Position numbers and translations under genes: made by a program. Positions 8,091 through 14,303 of a DNA stretch of 21,180 nucleotides are shown in pieces (the stretch's first letter is position 1; each line of letters opens with the position of its first letter). The stretch is from positions 1 to 21,180 of the forward strand of contig CAJPOF010000041.1 in NCBI GenBank assembly GCA_905372235.1, read 5' to 3'. The stretch is from an uncultured Treponema sp. Lineage in GTDB: Bacteria > Spirochaetota > Spirochaetia > Treponematales > Treponemataceae. A model generated the notes under the pieces. It did not search any database and was not told where the DNA came from. It worked only from the letters and a program-made list of their open reading frames with translations.

Positions 8091-9962
8091 TTATTTTACT
8101 TCCATCGTCATAGAATTTCTGCAACTTACAAAAGTTATCGAAATTATAGTAAAAATCGCCGTGTAAAAAATTCCGCACGCAAGAAGAGCGTAGGAAACTC
8201 CTGCAATTCCCAAAATGCTGTAATTCATCAGTTTGAAAAACACCATCAAAAATCTGTACAGTCCGTAGTCAATCACCAAAAATATTGGGAAAATTATAAT
8301 CCATTTGAACTTGAATATTGAATTCGGCGGAAGCCTTCCGTGCCACGCTCCTATTCCCAACGCAATGGCGCAAAGCAAAAGAAAGTACGGATAAAACAGG
8401 CGGTTCAGCACGGACTGAATGCAAACTTCCGTGGAATATCCGTAATTTTCGGCAATTTTTATGAATTGGAAAAGAGAACTTAAACTCATCGCATCTATTC
8501 CGGCGGACGCTTCTTTCAGAATGTTAAAATCTTCGTACTTAATCGGCAGGATTATATATCCGTGCTGAGTGAACTGCGATGAACCTTTTTTCAATTGCGA
8601 GGAGTTTACAGTGCCTTCTTTAAATTTATCCACGGAATTAAGAATTATGTATGGAACTGTATAAATCTTTTCATCGATTTCGAGGACTTTTTTTGTGGCG
8701 GAATCAAAATAGTTCGTGGAAATTTCTTTCATCTTTGCATAGGCTGTGTATGAGCCTGCAATGTAATTTCCATCTCTGTCTAAAGAAAATACGCAAAGCC
8801 CCCGCAAATATTGGATAAGATTCGCCTTGTTTCCCGTTGAAGTGATTCCTTTTATGAAATAAATGTCCGTGGTTTTGTCTGAATGTTCAATTTTGAAGTA
8901 CACGTTATTCGAATCTTCAAAATTCTGAAGATTAAGCGTTTCGTCCGTGAAAAAATATTGCTTTTCAAGTCTGTCTTCCGCAACTGCAAGGTATCTTACA
9001 ACGTCCGGGTCCAAGGAAAGTTTTTTGCTTGTCTCCGAAAGTGTTTTGAAGACGTAATATGCGTGAAGATTGTCATGCTCCGCAAGTGCGGCGTAACCTT
9101 CATATTTTTTTGCGAAGATTTTTTGTTCCTCTGTTGTGCCGGAAAATCTTGCGTCTGACATTTTGTTCCACGCTTCTGCCGCCAGTTGTTTGAAATTGGT
9201 GTAATTCACGTCCTTTGTATTGCTGATTGACAACGCTTCCTGCGCATAAAAATGCGCGCCAAACCAGTCTTCGTTTCTGAAACATTCTTTTGCGAGCAAA
9301 AAGGCTTTGTACGGCTCTGAAAACTTGTTTTGCGAAAAATCGTTTTGCATTTCCGGTTGATTTTCCGGCGTTGTCGAAAGAATTTTTTCCATGTCAAGAT
9401 TTGCAGGATTCACATGGGTAAGTTCCATTTGTTTTGCGGCAATTTCCGCTTCGTCCATAAGTTTTACGGCTTCGGAATCCTTGGGGTCGATTTCCAAAGC
9501 CATTTTTGCAAATTCCCTTGAAAGTTCAAATCTTCCGTTCGAATAAAGATTTGCGGCAAAGTTTTTGTATTCTTTTTGGAGTTTCGGCATTTCCTCGTAT
9601 TTTTTGATTTTTCGATTCACCAACGGAAACACGACTTCGCTGAAAAGCGTGAGCAGAAGCGAAAATATAAGTCCCGTTACAAGAACCGTCTTGAACCGGA
9701 CGAACATTGCGGGCGAAAAACGCGAAAGGCTTCCCTGGTAGTTTTTTCCGAAATCAAACGAAAATCCAAGCAGGAACGCCGTTCCGACTATGGGCGGAAT
9801 GAAATCGCAGAAGATTTTAATTCCTCTGGCAAATTTGTATGATTTTACGGTTTTTTCCGCCAGTTCCGGAAGCTGAACCAATGTGAATCCGGCAACAATG
9901 CTTATCGCCAAAGATAGGATTATAAAAATCGTCGAAATTATCGTCAGGTGCTTTATTTTCAT
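8091..9962 (-). CDS. LptF/LptG-family inner-membrane protein with TPR-like periplasmic insertion
   Basis: 623 residues, against about 350-400 for ordinary LptF or LptG, which bridge inner-membrane ABC ATPases to the periplasmic lipopolysaccharide conduit. The topology fits the family: TM helices at about 8-28, 53-70 and 90-112, a large extracytoplasmic region, then three helices near the C-terminus (about 525-545, 555-573 and 583-609). The stretch before TM4 (S-L-S-S-L-F-Q-F-I through N-R-L-F-Y-P) matches the conserved coupling segment of the family. Residues about 120-335 are helical and contain at least three TPR-like units, followed by a beta-rich part (about 340-500) suggestive of the usual jellyroll. 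The start has a good ribosome site (GGAG). It follows the 327-residue membrane gene by 24 bases. Treponemes are generally considered to lack lipopolysaccharide, so the cargo may be another envelope lipid. Confidence 0.7.
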   Translation of the reverse strand: MKIKHLTIISTIFIILSLAISIVAGFTLVQLPELAEKTVKSYKFARGIKIFCDFIPPIVGTAFLLGFSFDFGKNYQGSLSRFSPAMFVRFKTVLVTGLIFSLLLTLFSEVVFPLVNRKIKKYEEMPKLQKEYKNFAANLYSNGRFELSREFAKMALEIDPKDSEAVKLMDEAEIAAKQMELTHVNPANLDMEKILSTTPENQPEMQNDFSQNKFSEPYKAFLLAKECFRNEDWFGAHFYAQEALSISNTKDVNYTNFKQLAAEAWNKMSDARFSGTTEEQKIFAKKYEGYAALAEHDNLHAYYVFKTLSETSKKLSLDPDVVRYLAVAEDRLEKQYFFTDETLNLQNFEDSNNVYFKIEHSDKTTDIYFIKGITSTGNKANLIQYLRGLCVFSLDRDGNYIAGSYTAYAKMKEISTNYFDSATKKVLEIDEKIYTVPYIILNSVDKFKEGTVNSSQLKKGSSQFTQHGYIILPIKYEDFNILKEASAGIDAMSLSSLFQFIKIAENYGYSTEVCIQSVLNRLFYPYFLLLCAIALGIGAWHGRLPPNSIFKFKWIIIFPIFLVIDYGLYRFLMVFFKLMNYSILGIAGVSYALLACGIFYTAIFTIISITFVSCRNSMTMEVK

Positions 9963-9986
9963 TTTCGAATCTCCGTTACGGTGTTT

Positions 9987-10970
9987 TTATGCCCATTTCC
10001 TTCGCCTTGCGGCAGTCAAAATGCTTCCCACGATAATCACGAACAATCCGCAAGCCAAATTTATCGCAACAAGCGGCAGCTGAATCAGTCTGTTCTGAAA
10101 ATACTGAAAACGGGAGAAGTTCGCTCCATAAAAAAGTTTGTTAAGAAAAAGTCGAGTTGAAAAAAACGAATCAAAAAAATAGACGGTGTTTGCGACAATC
10201 GCTCCTGCTTGTACGATGATGATGTATGTTACATTGACCATTCGCCATGTGCTTACCGCAATCAGCGAATATGCCGAAGCCATCAAAAATCCGAGCGAGC
10301 AAAAACAAAGCCAGCTGATGTAGCCGTTTTCCCAAGAACGAACGACAGAACGGTTGTAAAGCGAAATCATTTTCAGGATTCTGTGGGAAACGCTCTGCAG
10401 ATTCTGTTTTATCAGCGTGTCCTTGAACGGTCTTGCGGCGTTTGCGAACGAAGATGTTCGTCCTACGGAAATATCAGTTTGGTTTCCAAATCGGTCGGGA
10501 TTCCATCCATCAAAAATCTCAAGAACTTGGGCGGTTTCGCTTTCCGAATCCTCGTCTTGGATGAAATAAAAATATTTGTCGTTCACTTTTCGAAAATATC
10601 CACCGGTCAATGCGTTTTCTTTTGAAACGGAAATTTTTTCTCCGCCGAAAAACGCCTGTTCCCCGATTTGCGTCAAAGGAAGAAGGACGAGCCATACCGT
10701 AAGGCATAAAAAAAAGTACGTCAGCGTTGTCAAAACCGGATTAGCAAGATGCCTTACTTTATAGATGAGCATTAACGGAATCATCAAAAGCAAAACGGTC
10801 GGTGCGTTTTTAAAAAATCCATAAAGAAACAGTTTTTTCGGAAAATCCACAGAAGAACCCGCAACCAAATTTTCCGCCGCCACATATTGAATATATACCA
10901 ACATTCCGACAATTAATGCCGTTATAAGGATTAAAATAAAGTGCAGCACCATTTCAAGGGATTTCTTCAT
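9987..10970 (-). CDS. Six-TM membrane protein, probable diverged LptF/LptG-like partner
   Basis: 327 residues with TM helices at about 8-29, 54-70, 78-99, 217-239, 246-266 and 297-319. Between TM3 and TM4 is an extracytoplasmic domain of about 115 residues, part of which (G-G-Y-F-R-K-V-N-D-K-Y-F-Y) resembles the start of an LptF/LptG jellyroll. The three-plus-three topology and its position directly upstream of the longer permease suggest the two work as a heterodimer, as LptF and LptG do. Sequence resemblance alone is too weak to be certain. The start has AGAGGA upstream and overlaps the stop of a 60-codon reading frame by the bases ATGA, consistent with translational coupling. Confidence 0.6.
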   Translation of the reverse strand: MKKSLEMVLHFILILITALIVGMLVYIQYVAAENLVAGSSVDFPKKLFLYGFFKNAPTVLLLMIPLMLIYKVRHLANPVLTTLTYFFLCLTVWLVLLPLTQIGEQAFFGGEKISVSKENALTGGYFRKVNDKYFYFIQDEDSESETAQVLEIFDGWNPDRFGNQTDISVGRTSSFANAARPFKDTLIKQNLQSVSHRILKMISLYNRSVVRSWENGYISWLCFCSLGFLMASAYSLIAVSTWRMVNVTYIIIVQAGAIVANTVYFFDSFFSTRLFLNKLFYGANFSRFQYFQNRLIQLPLVAINLACGLFVIIVGSILTAARRRKWA

Positions 10971-11149
10971 TGTGTTTCCTCTCGGATAAATTTTTCTATT
11001 CTTGCCTCGAACTTCGAGTTTTGCATTTTATGAACCGGACTGATTTTTACGACAAATCGCAAAAATCGGCTTTTAATTGTCCGCCCGGCGGTTCTTATCG
11101 TTTCCAAATTCTGCTCGCCGAAATTTGCATAAAATAAATCTTGCGGCAT
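10967..11149 (-). CDS. Possible 60-residue protein coupled to the membrane-protein pair
   Basis: A small basic reading frame starting at ATG 11149, directly after an in-frame TGA, and ending in a 4-base ATGA overlap with the next gene. That overlap is typical of real operon partners. No ribosome site, signal peptide or known domain was recognised. A second frame with a better ribosome site (AAGAGGG) starts at 11208 and runs 37 codons to 11095, so this may be the end of a decayed gene. Alternatively it is chance. Confidence 0.35.
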   Translation of the reverse strand: MPQDLFYANFGEQNLETIRTAGRTIKSRFLRFVVKISPVHKMQNSKFEARIEKFIREETQ

Positions 11150-11491
11150 TCACGCTTTTGGAACGGGCGTCCGCCACTTGCAACCATTGCCGCAGGCAAA
11201 TCCGACATTCAGGCCCTCTTATTATCGGAATTTTGGAGTTGGATATTTAGATATTTAGGACGATGCAATGGCTAAGGAAGATTGCAAACGGATTTGCGGA
11301 TTTTGAAAAATGGATTTCATCTTTGCGGAAATGAAAATCTTGGAATCGAATAGGGCTTGTTGATGCTTTAACATTAAGCGTTTTGCAGGGTAGATAACAG
11401 CATAAAGAAAACTATTTAAACGCAAAAAAGGCTATCCTTTTATGAAGTTTTAATAACTTTCAGGATAGCCTCTTCTGCAATTCGATAAAAT
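11150..11491. other. Intergenic region upstream of the membrane-protein pair
   Basis: About 340 bases hold the terminator of the FecR gene (11423-11471), a 37-codon frame of doubtful reality (11208 to 11095, minus strand) and a short direct repeat of ATATTTAG near 11239-11254. I saw no convincing promoter for the minus-strand membrane genes; the best candidate, TTGCAT with TATCCA at 17-base spacing, is weak. Confidence 0.5.
11423..11471 (-). terminator. Intrinsic terminator of the three-gene envelope operon
   Basis: A perfect 10-base inverted repeat, AGGCTATCCT (11429-11438) with AGGATAGCCT (11462-11471), is followed on the minus strand by six T residues (complement of 11424-11429). The 23-base loop contains a smaller AAGTT/AACTT repeat that can extend the hairpin. 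It begins 20 bases beyond the stop codon of the FecR-domain gene. Confidence 0.85.
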
Positions 11492-12343
11492 CTAGTCGTT
11501 GAACTTCAAGTTGATTATCATTCTTCCTTTTTGGTGTGCAGCCGCAGTTGCCGGCGATGTTGCCGCATCTCCCGAACTTGCTGAAGAGACATATTCGTTG
11601 TCGCTTGCCGTTTTTGTACTGGAATCGACGGTGGCAATACTTTTTTCTGCGGGGGTTTTTGCATGTGACGGAAAAACCGAATCCGGATTGAAAAAATCCG
11701 TGGACTGACCTGCGGTTATAAGCACACCTCCGGAAAGATTTGGGTTTATGTCAGCGCCCGATGTGAAGGCGTTTGTCGTTCCCTCTTTTGGAACTGAATC
11801 TTTTTTTGCCTTGCGTTTTCGGCTGCTTGTTTCGGCATCGCCTGATTCCGAATTCTTTCCTTGGTTTTTTGCTTCTGCCGGAACGACAATGACTCCGCCG
11901 CTATAACAATCTACATTTGCCAGTCCGTCCATATCAAAATCAGTTCCTCGCACAGAAGCCACGGCGATTGGGTTTCGAACCGTATAGCTTATTCTTCTGT
12001 TTTCCGAATGGTTTACGGTGGAGCGGATTGTTCCCGTATTCAGATAAACCGAAACGTCGTCTTTTTTATCGGTACTCGCAAGTTTTTCAAGCGTGATTCT
12101 GGTAAGAGAACCAAGTTTCATCACGGAATCTTTGTATTTTATAAGCAATTCCGACTTAAATCCGGTCGAAATCACTTCGCCCTCGTTTATAAGCGCATCT
12201 TTTTGAAGCGGAATCCAGGAATTATTCCTATCAACTTCCGCTTTTCCTGAAACGGAAATCACTCGCGCCGAATCAGCGAATGTATAAGCAGAAGAAGCAA
12301 TCAGTACAGCGAGAATGGATTTTTTTAGTGAGCCGAATTTCAT
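11492..12343 (-). CDS. Secreted FecR-domain protein
   Basis: 283 residues with a signal peptide of about 23 residues, cleaved after T-F-A. A FecR domain follows (about 27-150): G-K-A-E-V, the E-G-E-V-I-S-T-G turn, L-x-L-N-x-G-T-I-R-S and V-A-S-V-R-G-T-D-F, all typical of the family. The C-terminal half is Ser/Ala/Thr/Lys-rich and probably disordered, ending in a hydrophobic strand-like segment (M-I-I-N-L-K-F-N-D). In classical systems FecR relays a signal from a TonB receptor to an ECF sigma factor, but here there is no transmembrane anchor, sigma factor or TonB receptor. A structural or ligand-binding envelope role is more likely. A strong ribosome site (GGAGG) precedes the start, 18 bases after the barrel gene. 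Confidence 0.82.
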   Translation of the reverse strand: MKFGSLKKSILAVLIASSAYTFADSARVISVSGKAEVDRNNSWIPLQKDALINEGEVISTGFKSELLIKYKDSVMKLGSLTRITLEKLASTDKKDDVSVYLNTGTIRSTVNHSENRRISYTVRNPIAVASVRGTDFDMDGLANVDCYSGGVIVVPAEAKNQGKNSESGDAETSSRKRKAKKDSVPKEGTTNAFTSGADINPNLSGGVLITAGQSTDFFNPDSVFPSHAKTPAEKSIATVDSSTKTASDNEYVSSASSGDAATSPATAAAHQKGRMIINLKFND

Positions 12344-12361
12344 ATCGAACCTCCGTGATAC

Positions 12362-13507
12362 CTAAAATACGACCACCGCTTTAAAAGCGATTTGGGTCTT
12401 GTTGTTTTCATTTCCTAAGTATTGGCTGATGGAAGCCGCAATTTGCAAATCGTTGAAAATGTTATAAACGGCATTCAACTGAACCTGGAATCCGTTGTAT
12501 GCAAAACCGTTTTTGTCCATGTCAAATACAACGGCACTTCCTCCGTTTATAACCGCAATTTTTCCGAAAGTTTTTGTGGCTTCAAAATCCAGTTTTAGCA
12601 TGGAAGAATATTGCGGTTCGTCTAACGCAAGGGTAGATGTCAGCGAAGTAAAGCCCTGAAATTGCGATATTTTTCCCTGATTCCCGGATGCGTACATTCC
12701 GCCGAAATTCATGCTGAAAGATTTTGTGAAGTAGGCAGTCATGTTCAAAGTTGAAAGGTTTGAAATGTTCGCAAAATTGACAGTTCCCACAACAGAGTTC
12801 AATTTATAAAAAAGATTTTTTGTAAGGTAGCCTTCAAGGCTGACAATTCCGTAGAAGCGGTTGTAGTTGTCATTGTTCAAATCAAAAAAACTCCAACCTT
12901 GCGCAGAAAGCGTCTGGTTCGCAAACAAGGAAGGAAACGTAACGTTCAGTCCGAACGGAATGTACTTTGCGGAAAGTGCGTAAACATTGTTTTTGGAAGG
13001 ACGGTAATTCGAATTCTTCTTGTTGATAATGGAAACGGAATTTGCGTTAAGAAGTCCCGTGTATCCGCCGTATGCCATTGCGGAGATTTTTCGATTCGAG
13101 TATTTTACCAATATTCCGTCGCAAACTTGCGAAAAAATCATGCATGTAGAATCCGAAAGCGCAAATCGCCCGGCATTTATAGAAAGCAGTTGCCTGTTTC
13201 CAAGCCGAATCTTTGTAACAAATTTCAAAAGATTGAAATCTATGATGTTCCCGATTGCTTCCGATGCGATGTTCGTGCCATCAAACTTAAATTGATAGAA
13301 CATTTCGCCTGCAAAATAATTCATGTTGTCGTTTGTGATCGGAACTTTCAGCCAAAGATTCAGGTTGTCGGACTGTTTTGTCTTGAACTGCCGTAAGGTT
13401 TCCCCTGCGAATGCGGTACTGTTGTAAAACCTTCCGCCCCACTCAAATGCAATGGCAAAACTTGAGGAAATCACAAAAATAGAAAACGCCAAGGCAAGTT
13501 TTCGCAT
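12362..13507 (-). CDS. Predicted outer-membrane beta-barrel protein, unknown family
   Basis: 381 residues with a signal peptide of about 20 residues (cleavage after A-I-A). The mature part is rich in alternating hydrophobic/polar strands, Asn, Ser, Gly and aromatic residues, with many Y/F-x-Y/F pairs, and ends in V-V-V-F, a terminal aromatic residue typical of barrels assembled by BamA. No cysteine cluster or known porin signature was recognised. It overlaps the upstream gene by one base (TAATG) and precedes the FecR-domain gene by 18 bases, so the three are probably co-translated and work in the same envelope process. Its substrate is unknown. Confidence 0.7.
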   Translation of the reverse strand: MRKLALAFSIFVISSSFAIAFEWGGRFYNSTAFAGETLRQFKTKQSDNLNLWLKVPITNDNMNYFAGEMFYQFKFDGTNIASEAIGNIIDFNLLKFVTKIRLGNRQLLSINAGRFALSDSTCMIFSQVCDGILVKYSNRKISAMAYGGYTGLLNANSVSIINKKNSNYRPSKNNVYALSAKYIPFGLNVTFPSLFANQTLSAQGWSFFDLNNDNYNRFYGIVSLEGYLTKNLFYKLNSVVGTVNFANISNLSTLNMTAYFTKSFSMNFGGMYASGNQGKISQFQGFTSLTSTLALDEPQYSSMLKLDFEATKTFGKIAVINGGSAVVFDMDKNGFAYNGFQVQLNAVYNIFNDLQIAASISQYLGNENNKTQIAFKAVVVF

Positions 13508-13968
13508 TATTCATTTCCCTCTTTGGAGACGTATAATTTTTCTCCAATTGTGAACATATTCAGCAAGTCAACCCCGGACGGAATCATCGAAGGGTCTGCG
13601 GACTGAGATATCACGCCGTCGTTTTTGAATTGTTTGAATGCATATCGGGCGTCTCTTTTTGTCAGTCTGTAAAAAAGTCCGCCTTTTATGTTCCATATTT
13701 GAGCAAAGATTTTTGCGGTTTGCTTGTAATTTATAAAATCGTCGGGCTGAACATTCTGAAAAATGACTCCCCGTTTGGCAATGGCGTTTATTGCGTCGAT
13801 TTCGTTTGTGTCTTCGGGAACAAGTTCTTGGCAGATTGCGCTAAAATAACAAGCCTGACCATAAGTAATTTTTTCGGTTTCAAGCATATGGGTGATAAAA
13901 TCCGCCGATTGCGAAAAAACGAGTGACGAGAAAAATAAAAATGTCAAATACAACAATTTTTTTTTCAT
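13507..13968 (-). CDS. Small secreted protein of unknown function
   Basis: 153 residues from the ATG at 13968, chosen over an upstream in-frame ATG at 14007 because a GGAG ribosome site lies just before it and a signal peptide (K-K-K, hydrophobic core, cleavage near V-F-S) begins there. The mature protein of about 134 residues is soluble-looking with no lipobox cysteine. It contains motifs such as T-Y-G-Q-A-C-Y and D-A-I-N-A-I-A-K-R-G, suggesting a helical domain reminiscent of periplasmic helper proteins. It is the first gene of the envelope operon and shares one base with the barrel gene that follows. No family was recognised. Confidence 0.72.
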   Translation of the reverse strand: MKKKLLYLTFLFFSSLVFSQSADFITHMLETEKITYGQACYFSAICQELVPEDTNEIDAINAIAKRGVIFQNVQPDDFINYKQTAKIFAQIWNIKGGLFYRLTKRDARYAFKQFKNDGVISQSADPSMIPSGVDLLNMFTIGEKLYVSKEGNE

Positions 13969-13995
13969 ACCTTTGCTCCAAAATATAACAATATA

Positions 13996-14024
13996 ATTAT
14001 ATTTCAAAAATGTAAAATGTCCAA
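13996..14024 (-). promoter_or_regulatory. Predicted promoter of the envelope operon
   Basis: On the minus strand a -35 TTGGAC (14024-14019) and a perfect -10 TATAAT (14001-13996) are 17 bases apart. The expected transcript start near 13989 leaves a leader of about 20 bases containing the GGAG ribosome site of the small secreted protein. Confidence 0.55.
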
Positions 14025-14066
14025 GTTTAATGTAAAGAAGTGAAAGGAAACACGAACTTTAGTTAT

Positions 14067-14088
14067 AAAACTAGACTTTTATAGTTTT
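14067..14088. other. AT-rich hairpin in the divergent intergenic region
   Basis: AAAACTA (14067-14073) and TAGTTTT (14082-14088) form a perfect 7-base inverted repeat with an 8-base loop, followed by T-rich sequence on the plus strand. No plus-strand gene ends here, so it is not an obvious terminator. The surrounding 335-base gap holds two divergent promoters and a dyad at 14204-14234; no gene was seen in it. Confidence 0.3.
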
Positions 14089-14203
14089 TTATTCAAGTAT
14101 AAATAGAAAGTTTTCGAAAAAATAATCTCTCGTGTTTTGTTCCGGTTTTTAATTTCAGGATTGCTTGTAATGCCGGTAAATAATATTTCAAATCGTTTGA
14201 GAA

Positions 14204-14234
14204 AATTGATTTTCGTGCAAAAATCAAATCAATT
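14204..14234. promoter_or_regulatory. Inverted repeat touching the pheT -35 box
   Basis: AATTGATTT (14204-14212) and AAATCAATT (14226-14234) form a perfect 9-base inverted repeat with a 13-base centre. The right arm shares two bases with the pheT -35 box. It could be an operator or simply AT-rich symmetry; no cognate regulator is nearby. Confidence 0.3.
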
Positions 14235-14261
14235 GAAACAATGCACGCATTCAACTATAAT
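14233..14261 (+). promoter_or_regulatory. Predicted sigma-70-type promoter of pheT
   Basis: A -35 TTGAAA (14233-14238) and a perfect -10 TATAAT (14256-14261) are 17 bases apart. The transcript is expected to start near 14268, leaving a leader of about 36 bases with a GAGG ribosome site before ATG 14304. Unlike tetR, malQ and thrC, this gene has an ordinary leader. Confidence 0.75.
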
Positions 14262-14303
14262 TTGTTCCATTAAATTTATGAATTCCAACGAGGTAAGTGC
14301 AAA

